From CAWUIO01 sp963922455 (GTDB lineage: Bacteria; Bacteroidota; Bacteroidia; Cytophagales; Microscillaceae): a stretch of 54,248 bases of DNA. The stretch covers positions 1 to 54,248 of the forward strand of contig CAWUIO010000037.1 of the NCBI GenBank assembly GCA_963922455.1. Reading direction: 5' to 3'. The position numbers were made by a program, and so were the translations under genes. Every line of letters begins with the position of its first letter. The stretch's first letter is position 1. Below, piece by piece: positions 8,091-16,972 of this stretch. The notes beneath the pieces are model-generated. The model ran no database searches and was not told where the DNA came from. It saw nothing but the letters and a program-made list of their open reading frames with translations.

Positions 8091-10013
8091 TTACATCCGT
8101 ACCGGCACCTCAACCCCCAGCAAGGCCATCCCTTGCTTGATTACCCGGGCCGTCATCTCGGATAAGGCAACTCTAAACAGGCCAGCACTCTCCGACTCGG
8201 CTTGGAAGATAGAGCAGTTACTATAAAAAGTACCATAATCGCTGGCCAAGTCATAGCAGTATTGGGCTACGATGGAAGGGGCATATACCTGCCCGGCTTC
8301 TTGTACTTTTCGGGGATAGGCCAAAATTTGTCTTAAGAGTTTCCCCTCTTCGGGTTTCAATGTGGTATAATCGGTGTAATTTTCGGCTTTCCAATCCAAT
8401 CCCTTTTCCTGGGCCGTCCGGAGGATCGCCGAAATACGAGCGTGGTTAAACTGGATAAACGGCCCGGCATCTCCTTTAAAGTCTACCGATTCTTCGGGAT
8501 TAAAAAGCATGCGCTTTTTAGGGTCTACCCGCAATAAGAAATATTTTAAGGCACCCAGGGCAATCATGCGGTAGAGTACTTGTAACTCATCCTCCCTAAA
8601 ATCGGCGGTTTTGCCCAACTCATCCGTTCGCTCTTTGGCAATCCATACCATATCGCCTACCAGGTCATCGGCATCTACAACAGTCCCTTCCCGGGACTTC
8701 ATTTTCCCTGAGGGGAGGTCTACCATACCGTAGGACAAATGGAATAAACCAGGAGCGTAGCTTCTCCCCATTTTTTCCAGGATTTTGAAGAGTACTTTGA
8801 AGTGGTAATCTTGCTCATTGCCTACCACATACACCGATTTGTCTACCTCATAATCTTGATACTTCAAATCGGCGGTGCCCAGGTCTTGGGTCATATAGAC
8901 GGAGGTGCCGTTGGAGCGGAGCAATAACTTTTCATCCAGTTTGTCGGTGGTCAAATCAATCCAAACGGAGCTATCGTCCTTGCGGTAGAAGACCTCCTTG
9001 GCTAGTCCTTCCTCAATAATATCTTTACCCAGCAGGTAGGTTTGCGACTCATAGTAAATCTTGTCAAAGGACACCCCGATTTTCTGATAGGTCTCATCAA
9101 AGCCCTCGTATACCCAGCCATTCATTTGCTTCCACAGGGCTATGATTTCGGGGTCTGCGGCTTCCCATTTTTCTAGTAAACTCCGGGCTTCTTGCATCAG
9201 GGAGGTATGGTCTTGCAACAGTTTGCTCAATGCCGATTGCAAGGATTTGACAGCCGTTTCTTCCGGCTCCTCCCCCAGTTTCTGGATGATTTTTTCTGCT
9301 TTCTCCCGGTCTTCGGGTTTCAGGGGTTTTAAAATAGCTTCCCGGTCGGGTGAGTCTAGGGGGAGCTCTCTTAGATATTCGCTCAGGGCGGCGGCTTCTT
9401 TTTTAAGCGCTTTGTCAAATTCTACATAATATTTGCCTGCCAGGTGATCCCCCTTGATCCCGGCCGATTCGGGCGTGACCCCTTGGCCAAATGTGCGATA
9501 AGCCACCATAGACTTGCAAATGTGAATCCCCCGGTCATTGACCAGGTTGGCCTTGACTACCTCATAGCCATTGGCTTCTAGGATCAAAGAAACCGAGTGC
9601 CCTAGGAGAATATTTCTTAGGTGGCCTAAGTGCAAGGGCTTATTGGTATTGGGAGAAGAAAACTCCACCATTACTTTTTGCTGGACCGCCGGGAAGCGGC
9701 CAAAATTGGTATCTTGCCGGGCTTCTTCAAAAGATTCTAACCATACCGCATCGGTGATGCTCAAATTAAGGAAACCTTTGACCACATTAAAATCTTGGAC
9801 AATCTCTGAGTTTTCCTTGAGATACTCCCCGATGAGCTGGGCCGTTTCGCTGGGGTTTTTTCCCGTGGCTTTGCTGTAGGGAAAGGTAACCAGGGTATGC
9901 GTTCCTTCAAATTGAGGTTTGGTAGGTTGTAAAGCCACCTCCGAAATATCCATTTGGAAGAGGCTTTGAAATGCCTGTTTGATATGACTGGCTAAATTTT
10001 CCTGAATATTCAT
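8091..10013 (-). CDS. argS: Arginyl-tRNA synthetase
   Basis: Class I aminoacyl-tRNA synthetase that charges tRNA-Arg in the cytoplasm. The HIGH signature is HLGH at residues 128-131 within SSPNTNKPLHLGHLRN. The KMSK-like signature is KMKSREG from residue 437. The C-terminus has the DALR anticodon-binding domain (FIQFNHARISAILR). At 640 residues it is somewhat longer than the roughly 590-600 I expect for relatives. The extra length seems to be a charged helical stretch at about residues 200-255 (LPLDSPDREAILKPLKPEDR onwards), before the catalytic-domain segment WKQMNGWVYEGFDE. It stands alone, flanked by a repeat element downstream and a long intergenic region upstream. Confidence 0.97.
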   Translation of the reverse strand: MNIQENLASHIKQAFQSLFQMDISEVALQPTKPQFEGTHTLVTFPYSKATGKNPSETAQLIGEYLKENSEIVQDFNVVKGFLNLSITDAVWLESFEEARQDTNFGRFPAVQQKVMVEFSSPNTNKPLHLGHLRNILLGHSVSLILEANGYEVVKANLVNDRGIHICKSMVAYRTFGQGVTPESAGIKGDHLAGKYYVEFDKALKKEAAALSEYLRELPLDSPDREAILKPLKPEDREKAEKIIQKLGEEPEETAVKSLQSALSKLLQDHTSLMQEARSLLEKWEAADPEIIALWKQMNGWVYEGFDETYQKIGVSFDKIYYESQTYLLGKDIIEEGLAKEVFYRKDDSSVWIDLTTDKLDEKLLLRSNGTSVYMTQDLGTADLKYQDYEVDKSVYVVGNEQDYHFKVLFKILEKMGRSYAPGLFHLSYGMVDLPSGKMKSREGTVVDADDLVGDMVWIAKERTDELGKTADFREDELQVLYRMIALGALKYFLLRVDPKKRMLFNPEESVDFKGDAGPFIQFNHARISAILRTAQEKGLDWKAENYTDYTTLKPEEGKLLRQILAYPRKVQEAGQVYAPSIVAQYCYDLASDYGTFYSNCSIFQAESESAGLFRVALSEMTARVIKQGMALLGVEVPVRM

Positions 10014-10447
10014 AAACTAATAATTCACAAGCGAAATTTCGCTCAATTTAGAACATTTTATCAGGCTTTGCAAGCTTGTAACTTCGAGGCCTAAATCTAG
10101 GAGAAGTACAATTTTACCCAAAGCCTGCTTTCTAAAAAAAGTATAATAGATCTCCCCAAATATTATAATTCTGCACAATTTTATAGAAAAAAAAGTTTTA
10201 ATCGAGGGGCATATTTTGAAATAAATGCCATTTGTATAGCTTTGTACCGTATTCAATAGTCAAAGGAAGTTTGATTATTTTATACTGCAAAACGACCTTC
10301 AAATTATTCAATTTCAGTTAACTTTTATTTATTCGGCCGCAATTTGTCATTTTTATCAGGAAATAATTGTGACCTATTGTAACATTTTTAGTCAGGGTTA
10401 CATATACATTAGAAAGATCTACAACGTAAGGATTAACTAGAAACAGT
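10014..10447. other. Divergent intergenic region between argS and the polysaccharide locus
   Basis: A 434-base AT-rich gap between divergent genes. It must hold the promoters of argS (minus) and of the phosphoglycosyl transferase (plus). TA-rich stretches with TTG elements are present, for example near 10377-10412, but none fits the Bacteroidota consensus spacing well enough for a promoter call. The only open frame (10017-10256, minus) has no gene-like features. Confidence 0.4.
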
Positions 10448-11554
10448 ATGAAAACAAGCTACCAAATTTCTGGAGCTCGTGTAAGCAAACTACCTCTTTC
10501 CCCAGAAAATCAAACTTCAAGCACACGAGCCTTGCCTCGTATGGTTCAATTGTTTTCTCAGTTGGTCAATTGGATGACTCCTGCGCAGCCACGAAAAGTG
10601 ATGGTGGTAGGCAGTGGCCTTATCGCTACGAAATTATTTAAGCATTTTACTTCGGGCAATGCCTTAGGGTATCAGTTTCTTGGTTTCTTTGACCAAGCGC
10701 AACCTGGTAATCCGTATGAGAAATATGTAGTCGGGAACCTGGATGAGATTGCCGCTTTTTGCGAAAATAACGAGGTAGATGAAATCTACTACGCATATCC
10801 TGAAGCCAAGCCGGAATTGATGGCTCAATTGCAAGCCATTGCCGATAAAAACTTTATCTATTTACGGATTGCGGCCAGTCCGAAGTCGGTTAGCCGAAAT
10901 GCTGCCTATTATTACGGTTCTATCCCGGTGATGAAGTCGCGTAAAGAGCCTTTGGCTTCTCGTTTTAACCAAGGCGTAAAACGGGCTTTTGATATTGTCT
11001 TCTCTTTGGCCGTTTTGAGCATCTTGGTTCCCTTTGTATTCCCGATTATTGCCTTGGCTATTTATCTGGAAGATCCGGGGCCAATCTTCTTTGTACAGAA
11101 GCGGCCTGGTAAGAAAAATAAATTGTTCAACTGCTTCAAATTCCGCTCTATGCGCGTGAATAATGATGGAGAAAAGCAGGCGTCCAAAAATGACTCCCGT
11201 ATCACCAAAGTAGGGGCATTTATCCGTAAGACCAGTTTGGACGAATTGCCTCAGTTTATCAATGTATTGCTTGGCGATATGTCGGTGGTTGGCCCTCGCC
11301 CGAATATGGTAAAGCAGTTGGAGTATTACTCACAGCATATTGATAATTACAGCTTTCGTCATTTTGTAACTCCTGGGATCACGGGTTATGCTCAAATTAA
11401 AGGATTCCGGGGCGAGACCAAAACGATTGACTTGATGGAAAAGCGAGTAGAATTGGATATTCAATATATGGAAAAGTGGAGCTTGTGGTTTGATATCAAA
11501 ATCATTTTCTTAACTGCTTACAATATGGTAGTTGGAGAAGAAAATGCTTACTAA
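10448..11554 (+). CDS. Undecaprenyl-phosphate sugar phosphotransferase (WbaP/PglC-type), short form
   Basis: Predicted to start glycan assembly by moving a sugar-1-phosphate from a nucleotide sugar to undecaprenyl phosphate at the inner membrane. Residues about 50-165 form a Rossmann-like domain (KVMVVGSGLIATKLF). One membrane segment (about 180-205) precedes the catalytic domain, with EDPGPIFFVQKRPGK, FKFRSM, DELPQFINVLLGDMSVVGPR and PGITGYAQI. The protein has 368 residues. The four N-terminal membrane helices of full-length WbaP-type enzymes are absent, and no upstream frame could supply them. It opens the plus-strand half of the polysaccharide locus and is followed by a strong terminator. 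Confidence 0.93.
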   Translation: MKTSYQISGARVSKLPLSPENQTSSTRALPRMVQLFSQLVNWMTPAQPRKVMVVGSGLIATKLFKHFTSGNALGYQFLGFFDQAQPGNPYEKYVVGNLDEIAAFCENNEVDEIYYAYPEAKPELMAQLQAIADKNFIYLRIAASPKSVSRNAAYYYGSIPVMKSRKEPLASRFNQGVKRAFDIVFSLAVLSILVPFVFPIIALAIYLEDPGPIFFVQKRPGKKNKLFNCFKFRSMRVNNDGEKQASKNDSRITKVGAFIRKTSLDELPQFINVLLGDMSVVGPRPNMVKQLEYYSQHIDNYSFRHFVTPGITGYAQIKGFRGETKTIDLMEKRVELDIQYMEKWSLWFDIKIIFLTAYNMVVGEENAY

Positions 11555-11578
11555 GGTTCTCTTTTTCACAAAATTTTA

Positions 11579-11621
11579 CGGGATTGTATAGCTAAGGCAT
11601 ATACAATCCCGTTTTTCTTTA
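11579..11621 (+). terminator. Rho-independent terminator after the sugar phosphotransferase
   Basis: CGGGATTGTATA (11579-11590) pairs perfectly with TATACAATCCCG (11600-11611) around a 9-base loop. TTTTTCTTT follows directly. It lies 25 bases after the stop codon at 11554. Confidence 0.92.
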
Positions 11622-11678
11622 TGGGGCTTGGTCAATCTGGGGGTATATCCCAATTTGGGAACAAGATGCCCTAAATGA

Positions 11679-11816
11679 GGCTTAGGGATGCCACCCGGAG
11701 GGCGGAGACCGCCGCTGGATGCGGGGAGGAGGCTCCGGCTTTGCTGGCAAGCCCGACCCGAGCCAGGTAAACATGCCCATTTTGGCCAATACTTTTAAAC
11801 GGCGAGGGGAAGCCCC
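11679..11816 (+). repeat. Dispersed structured element, copy 3 (divergent)
   Basis: The most divergent family member. The ends are kept (GGCTTAGGGAT and GGGGAAGCCCC), so the outer pair is GGCTT/AAGCC. The middle differs: the usual CGAGTAGCGA core is not recognisable, and the inner arms CCCGAGCC and GGCGAGGG no longer pair perfectly. It sits between the two plus-strand genes of the polysaccharide locus. The rest of the 390-base gap holds the terminator at 11579 and no gene. Confidence 0.7.
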
Positions 11817-11944
11817 GAAAAAAGATAGATTTAGGTATTATTTCTGTATAGTTGCAGATGAGCTTGGCTAGGGATGCGTTTATCTTTTCTAGCTTAGATA
11901 CCCTTACCAAACGCTAGTACTAAGTCCCAAAGAGGCAGACTATT

Positions 11945-12730
11945 ATGAAAAAGAAAGTAATTAACTCCTGGATTAGCTCGGGTAAATTTGAGGACGTGGT
12001 AAACGAGATTGTTGACATGTCCCAGCAAAAGAGATCCTCGTATGTGTGCTTTGCCAATGTACATATGGTGGTAGAATCGTACAAGGATGCTCAATTTAAT
12101 AAGGTATTAAACCAAGCCGATGTTGCTTGCCCCGACGGGCGTCCGGTATCTTTGTATATGCAGCTGTTTGACGGGCAAAAGCAAGACCGTATACCGGGTA
12201 TGGATGTGGTACCGGCCTTGATGGACATTGCCAATGAAAAAGGCTTGGCGGTTTATTTTTACGGTTCTACCGAAGATGTACTCGAGAAAATTAAGGAGAA
12301 GATTACGAAAGACTACCCTAATGTACGATTTGCGGGATATGACTCCCCTCCCTTCCGAGCTTTGACCCCGGAGGAAGATGCTGTGGCCGTGCAAAGGATA
12401 CATGAAGCCAACCCGGATTTTGTGTTTGTATCGCTGGGTTGCCCCAAGCAAGAAAAGTGGATGGAAGCCCATATGGACCGGGTAGATGCTTGTATGCTGG
12501 GCGTAGGACAGGCTTTTTTGACTTTTGTGGGCATGGAAAAGCGATTGCCTAAATGGGCCCGGGACTTTTCATTGGAGTGGACCTATCGCTTGTGGTTGGA
12601 GCCTAAGCGTTTATGGAAGCGTTATTTGTTTACCAACTCGACTTTTTTGTGGCTGGTGTTCCGTTATTGGATGATGGAGAAGGTCTTGGGCCGCCGACCG
12701 AGCACCCAGCCTGAGACGAGCCAAAACTAG
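11945..12730 (+). CDS. WecG/TagA/CpsF-family glycosyltransferase
   Basis: A 261-residue GT26-type enzyme. The family hallmarks are VCFANVHMVVESYKD near residue 35, then ACPDGRPVSLYMQ near residue 60 and VFVSLGCPKQEKWM near residue 160. Family members add N-acetylmannosamine(uronic acid) or glucose to a lipid-linked first sugar at the cytoplasmic face of the membrane. It is therefore the natural second enzyme after the phosphotransferase at 10448. The C-terminus is basic and hydrophobic (LEPKRLWKRYLF), which fits membrane association. It converges with the minus-strand glycosyltransferase operon. Confidence 0.93.
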   Translation: MKKKVINSWISSGKFEDVVNEIVDMSQQKRSSYVCFANVHMVVESYKDAQFNKVLNQADVACPDGRPVSLYMQLFDGQKQDRIPGMDVVPALMDIANEKGLAVYFYGSTEDVLEKIKEKITKDYPNVRFAGYDSPPFRALTPEEDAVAVQRIHEANPDFVFVSLGCPKQEKWMEAHMDRVDACMLGVGQAFLTFVGMEKRLPKWARDFSLEWTYRLWLEPKRLWKRYLFTNSTFLWLVFRYWMMEKVLGRRPSTQPETSQN

Positions 12731-12748
12731 GAGGCATTACATAGAGGC

Positions 12749-12782
12749 AAGCTGAGTTGGGTAGGGGTACCCAACTCAGCTT
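12749..12782 (+). terminator. Perfect 15-bp hairpin after the WecG-like gene
   Basis: AAGCTGAGTTGGGTA (12749-12763) and TACCCAACTCAGCTT (12768-12782) form a perfect 15-bp stem with a GGGG loop, 19 bases after the stop. No T-run follows; instead a second hairpin begins four bases later. It may protect the mRNA 3' end or act with the second hairpin as a double, bidirectional terminator. Confidence 0.75.
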
Positions 12783-12785
12783 GAG

Positions 12786-12819
12786 AAAGGGAGTTAATTT
12801 ACTTTAACTCCCTTTTTTT
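12786..12819 (+). terminator. Second hairpin with T-run between converging genes
   Basis: AAAGGGAGTTA (12786-12796) pairs with TAACTCCCTTT (12805-12815), and further T residues follow. It overlaps the last codon and the stop of the minus-strand glycosyltransferase at 12794, so it serves the plus-strand transcript and possibly both directions. Confidence 0.8.
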
Positions 12820-13984
12820 CTTCTATTACTTCCTCATAAATCTTTTTAAGCATCTCGTAGTTCATATCCTGGGTGTAATACGTCTCATAACTTTTACGGG
12901 CTTCCTTTTGGATGCTTTTGTGCAGGTCTTGATCGGTATATAGCTTGTCTAATTGCTGGATCAGCGTCGTGACGTCGCCGGGTGGGAAGAATAATCCGTT
13001 TACCCCGTTTTCTATCATGGTAGAAGGGCCTCCTAGTTGGGATGCCACCACGGGCGTGGCTGTAGAAAAGGCTTCCAAAATAGTCATGGGCATGCCTTCA
13101 TAACAGAGTGAGGGGAAGACTAAGCCGCGGGCATTTTGTAGCTGCTCGGTAATAAAGGCTTTGTCGCGATACCCTAAATACTCTAAGTGGGGATGTTCGG
13201 CCTGTACTTTTTCCACTTCGGGCCTTAGCGGGCCATCACCGATTACTTTGATGCGGTATTTGCTTTTCTGGGCCAATTCTAATAGGACGCTGGTCCCTTT
13301 TTCGGGGCTCAGGCGGCCAATGTTTATTAAATAATCCTCGCGGTTTTCGCTGCCTACCCCTAAATCGTCCATAAAATTGGGTTTGACGGCAATTTTCTCT
13401 TCTTTGAGTCCTAAGGAAGAGTCCATAAATTTTTGTTTGGCAAAATCGGTCAAACAGATAAAGCGGTCTACGTGGCCCTTCCAAGTGCCCAGGAATTTAT
13501 GGAGTCCGGTAGTAAAGGCAACGGCGGCTGTTTGAATTTTGGAATTTCGGTAGACCCCTTTTCGGATGGCATCCCAGGGGATGATTTTATGTACGCTTTT
13601 TTCATAAATTTCATTATCGTGAAAGAGCAATCCGGTGGGACAAATGAGCCGGAAATTGTGTAAGGTCATCACGATGGGCACTTGCGCGTGACTGGCGGCA
13701 TAAAATATGGAAGGTGAAGCCAGGGGAAAGAAATTGTGGACGTGGATGACGTCGGGATTAAATTCTCTGATTTTATCTTTAATGAGCCGATAGCTCTTAA
13801 AACTATATAAGCTTCCTAGGCCAGTGGTGATTTTGCTTAGGGCGCCTTCGTTTATTTCTTTGTTATCGAATAATAATTCATCCACGGTGTGCCCTTTTTG
13901 GAGCAGCAGTTCCTTCTCTACCCGGAAAACGGTGTCTTCTCCGCCGGCTTTTTGGTAAAAATTATGAACTTGTAAAATTTTCAT
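12794..13984 (-). CDS. Glycosyltransferase family 4 protein
   Basis: A 396-residue GT-B retaining glycosyltransferase. The N-terminal acceptor domain opens with KILQVHNFYQKAGGEDTV. The C-terminal nucleotide-sugar domain starts near NIGRLSPEKG and contains the E-x7-E motif in CYEGMPMTILEAF. It is cytoplasmic or peripherally membrane-bound. It is the last gene of a nine-gene minus-strand run (22658 to 12794) in which gaps are 13-50 bases. The sugar specificity cannot be read from sequence. Confidence 0.92.
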   Translation of the reverse strand: MKILQVHNFYQKAGGEDTVFRVEKELLLQKGHTVDELLFDNKEINEGALSKITTGLGSLYSFKSYRLIKDKIREFNPDVIHVHNFFPLASPSIFYAASHAQVPIVMTLHNFRLICPTGLLFHDNEIYEKSVHKIIPWDAIRKGVYRNSKIQTAAVAFTTGLHKFLGTWKGHVDRFICLTDFAKQKFMDSSLGLKEEKIAVKPNFMDDLGVGSENREDYLINIGRLSPEKGTSVLLELAQKSKYRIKVIGDGPLRPEVEKVQAEHPHLEYLGYRDKAFITEQLQNARGLVFPSLCYEGMPMTILEAFSTATPVVASQLGGPSTMIENGVNGLFFPPGDVTTLIQQLDKLYTDQDLHKSIQKEARKSYETYYTQDMNYEMLKKIYEEVIEEKKGVKVN

Positions 13985-14024
13985 ACTTTTAGATTATGGG
14001 ATGAGCATAAATTTTAATGAGTGT

Positions 14025-14930
14025 TTAGCGAAATCCGAGATAATATTTTAGTCGGCCAGTGGCCCGGGCCCTAAGGCTGTATTTGTCCTTAAATGGCCGC
14101 ATAAATTGGGGGTCAAGCTTGACCTCTTCGGGAAATTTGAAAGTTTTTTGCTCTCCGGAGTCAAGAGTTGTAGCAAAACGGTTGTAAAAACGGGTATTAC
14201 TGGCCGCTTGACTGAAGCCAATGTTTTCTACTTTGGAGAGGCAGGGATAGGCCGTAAGCTGCTGGGTACGAAACTGATGATAGGCCCATCGAATGGCCCA
14301 GGAGTCAATTTTACCTTCCATTTGTTTTTGGAGCATACCACTCAAGTCACTCCCCCCTTGGTTGAAGGCTTGTACTTGCTTGGAGTTGTTTCGGAATGAT
14401 TCGTAGGTCTTCACCTCCCAATCAACATCTTCCCAACGGTCTATCCAGCTTGCCCAGCCCCAGGAGGAACTGCGGGGGGTAAAAAACACATCGTAGGGAT
14501 AGTTTTGCGGGGTTTTTAGGGGAAATATATACCCGGCTATGGAATGTACCTGAGGATTGGACTCATAAAAGTCCAGGCCTTGGTTCATGTACTCGAGAAA
14601 GTTGGGAGAAGTTTTGATGTCATCTTCCAGGACAATCACTCGTTTGTGTTGGGCGAGTACTTGGCTTACGCCTCCTATGATAGACCGGGCCAAGCCTGTG
14701 TTTTTTTCCTTGAGTACAAGTTCCACGGAGGCAAAACCCTCTACTTTTTCTATGAGCTCCCTTACTTTTTGGATATCTGCTTCGTCTTGGGCTTTCCGAG
14801 GGCCATCCGAAAAAATGTAGAGTGCCGTTTGCTCGGCCAAGCGATTAGCTTTAAGGGCTTCTAAAGTAAGCCGGGTTTCTTCCAATCGTTTGTAAGTAAA
14901 TAAACAAACCGGGGCCAATGCGTTTTTCAT
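14025..14930 (-). CDS. GT2-like glycosyltransferase with EDD motif
   Basis: A 301-residue GT-A-fold protein beginning APVCLFTYKRLEETRLTLEA. It has the metal-binding acidic cluster VIVLEDDIKTSPNFLEYMN near residue 98 and a WGWASWIDRW segment near residue 155. This arrangement is typical of the GlcNAc-transferase-I-like (GT13-related) sugar transferases found in polysaccharide clusters. The donor and acceptor are unknown. It lies 22 bases downstream of the next gene of the run. Confidence 0.85.
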   Translation of the reverse strand: MKNALAPVCLFTYKRLEETRLTLEALKANRLAEQTALYIFSDGPRKAQDEADIQKVRELIEKVEGFASVELVLKEKNTGLARSIIGGVSQVLAQHKRVIVLEDDIKTSPNFLEYMNQGLDFYESNPQVHSIAGYIFPLKTPQNYPYDVFFTPRSSSWGWASWIDRWEDVDWEVKTYESFRNNSKQVQAFNQGGSDLSGMLQKQMEGKIDSWAIRWAYHQFRTQQLTAYPCLSKVENIGFSQAASNTRFYNRFATTLDSGEQKTFKFPEEVKLDPQFMRPFKDKYSLRARATGRLKYYLGFR

Positions 14931-14952
14931 TATGTTTTTGGATTAATTAGGG

Positions 14953-15918
14953 TTAACTGGCGGCGTATTTTCGTTTGATTTGGCGATAGATTTTACGGCT
15001 CATGCCATAGGGTGCGAAGAAAATGGCCAAGAATACCGAATAGACTATCCGTGGATAATCTTTCATGCCGATATATTGTAAGGCACTACGGTAATAATAA
15101 TGCGCATAGTACTTGCGATACCTTTGCATTTTCTTTAAAAAAGGCTGTTTTTCCAGGCTTTCCATAAAATCGTCGTAGCTAGGCTCAGGTTTCCCTAAAC
15201 GACGGCACATCATACACTCCCTCACAAAGGACTCAGTTCTTTGTAAAAGGAAGTTTTTGGAATTTTTTCCGACTACTGAGCCGCGGTAAATACGGTATTT
15301 TACCAAAAATTTTCGGAGAATGATCAGGTTGTTACCCTGCTCTACCATGCGAGTAAAGAGTTCTTGATCTACCACGCATCGTATACTTTCGTTGTATCCA
15401 CCTACATCTAAGATATTTTTCTTATAGGCCGCAAAGGCGGTATGGGCGGCCACTACGGTATTATGGGCCGTGGCCATCTTACGGCTATGGGCGATGGTAT
15501 CATAACCGGGCATTATTTGTGTCCCAACGGTTTTGCCCTCATCATTGATCACCAGGCAATCGGAGCTTACCATCGTAACTTCGGGGTTTTCTAAAAGAAA
15601 TTTAACTTGTTCCTCAACCCGATTTGGGACCATAATATCATCGGCGTCTAAGCGCACGATTATGTCGCCTTGGGCCATTTGGAGGGCTCGGTTGGAGGAC
15701 TTGGTGATCCCCATATTTTCGTGTTGATCGATACGAATCCGAGAATCACGGGCTTGAAACTCCTGCATGATGGCTAAGGAGCTGTCGGTAGATCCGTCAT
15801 CTACCAACAAAATCTCCATATTCGGGTAGGTTTGTTGTATAATGCTTTCCAAAGCTTCGGCCAGGAAGGCTTCTGCATTGTATGCCGTAAGGAGTACCGT
15901 AACCAAGGGCTGATTCAT
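14953..15918 (-). CDS. GT2 glycosyltransferase, tandem paralogue A
   Basis: A 321-residue GT-A enzyme. It opens with VTVLLTAYNAEAFLAEALES and has ILLVDDGSTD near residue 38 and the metal-binding VRLDADDIM near residue 92. The C-terminal third has a basic region near KKMQRYRKYYAHYYYRSALQ that may contact the membrane. It has exactly the same length as the next gene (15969-16934), and the two align along their whole length (for example MATAHNTVVAAHTAFAAYKK with QRKIVLCNHPGFMAYKK). They are a tandem duplication. Confidence 0.92.
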   Translation of the reverse strand: MNQPLVTVLLTAYNAEAFLAEALESIIQQTYPNMEILLVDDGSTDSSLAIMQEFQARDSRIRIDQHENMGITKSSNRALQMAQGDIIVRLDADDIMVPNRVEEQVKFLLENPEVTMVSSDCLVINDEGKTVGTQIMPGYDTIAHSRKMATAHNTVVAAHTAFAAYKKNILDVGGYNESIRCVVDQELFTRMVEQGNNLIILRKFLVKYRIYRGSVVGKNSKNFLLQRTESFVRECMMCRRLGKPEPSYDDFMESLEKQPFLKKMQRYRKYYAHYYYRSALQYIGMKDYPRIVYSVFLAIFFAPYGMSRKIYRQIKRKYAAS

Positions 15919-15968
15919 AGTAGCGTCATTTGAAAAACAAAGGCTAAAACAACAAAGCCAAAGACCCC

Positions 15969-16934
15969 TTAAGACTGGGCCTTTTTTAGCTTGTTTTTAA
16001 AGATCCCTATGGCTTTTTTAAGAATCCCGTCGGGGTTCAGCAGTAGGGCCCTACTAATGTTCCATACGAAAGATGGATAATTTTTGCTGGTATAATCGAG
16101 GGTTGCATTTTTATAAAAATGAAAGGCGTAGTCTCGACGATTACGATCAAGTCGTACGAGAAAAGGCTTTTCTTTTAGTTTTTGTAGGTAGGCTTCAAAA
16201 CTAATCTCCGGCTCTCCTTTTTGACGAAGAACGGCACAGTGAATCACCCAGGAGCTCATTTTCTGGTTGAGCATGCTTTTACTGGTATTCGCTACCGCCG
16301 ATGAGCCGTGTATCCGATATTTGAGCAATATTTTAGGGTGTATGACCAGGATATTCCCCTTTTCTACCATTCGGGTAAATAAGTCAAGATCTTCTGCCGC
16401 GGGTATGTCTTTATAGCCCCCTACTTCAACAAAGGCTTTTTTATAAGCCATAAATCCCGGGTGATTGCAGAGTACAATCTTTCTTTGGGCAAAAGTTGCC
16501 TTACATTCTTCTACTGAGTCAAAGCCTGTATACTTTTGCACCCCTATGACTTTGTCTTTTCCATTGATATAGTAGGCGTGGCAACTAGACATGCTTACTT
16601 CGGGATTGTCCACCAAAAACCTTACTTGTTCTTCTAGGCGGTTGGGCAGCATGATATCATCCGCATCCATGCGGGCAATTAAATCGCCTTGGGCTAATGC
16701 TATACCTTCATTCAATGAGTAGGGAATTCCTTTATTTTCTCTACTGACAATTTGTATGCGCTTGTCTTTCTCCTGATAGGATTTTAAAATTTCTAAGGTG
16801 CTGTCTTTGGATCCATCATCGATAGCTATTAACTCCCAATGGGGGTAGGATTGGGATATAATACTATCAAGCGCTTTTGGTAAGTATTTTTCGGCATTAT
16901 AAGCCGACATAACAATGGAAACCAGGTGTGACAT
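15969..16934 (-). CDS. GT2 glycosyltransferase, tandem paralogue B
   Basis: A 321-residue GT-A enzyme with VSIVMSAYNAEKYLPKALDS, LIAIDDGSKDST and ARMDADDIMLPNRLEEQVRF at the usual spacing. It is the paralogue of the following gene at 14953-15918. The catalytic region is more alike between the two than the C-terminal part, as expected if the copies now use different acceptors. It lies 50 bases from its paralogue and 38 from the upstream GT4 gene. Confidence 0.92.
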   Translation of the reverse strand: MSHLVSIVMSAYNAEKYLPKALDSIISQSYPHWELIAIDDGSKDSTLEILKSYQEKDKRIQIVSRENKGIPYSLNEGIALAQGDLIARMDADDIMLPNRLEEQVRFLVDNPEVSMSSCHAYYINGKDKVIGVQKYTGFDSVEECKATFAQRKIVLCNHPGFMAYKKAFVEVGGYKDIPAAEDLDLFTRMVEKGNILVIHPKILLKYRIHGSSAVANTSKSMLNQKMSSWVIHCAVLRQKGEPEISFEAYLQKLKEKPFLVRLDRNRRDYAFHFYKNATLDYTSKNYPSFVWNISRALLLNPDGILKKAIGIFKNKLKKAQS

Positions 16935-16972
16935 ACTGCGCGCATTTTATCGAGAAGCATTCTAGAATAGCA

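Noticed and set aside
10017..10256. Open frame of 79 codons upstream of argS (minus)
   Set aside because: AT-rich low-complexity translation with no family resemblance; it occupies the argS promoter region.
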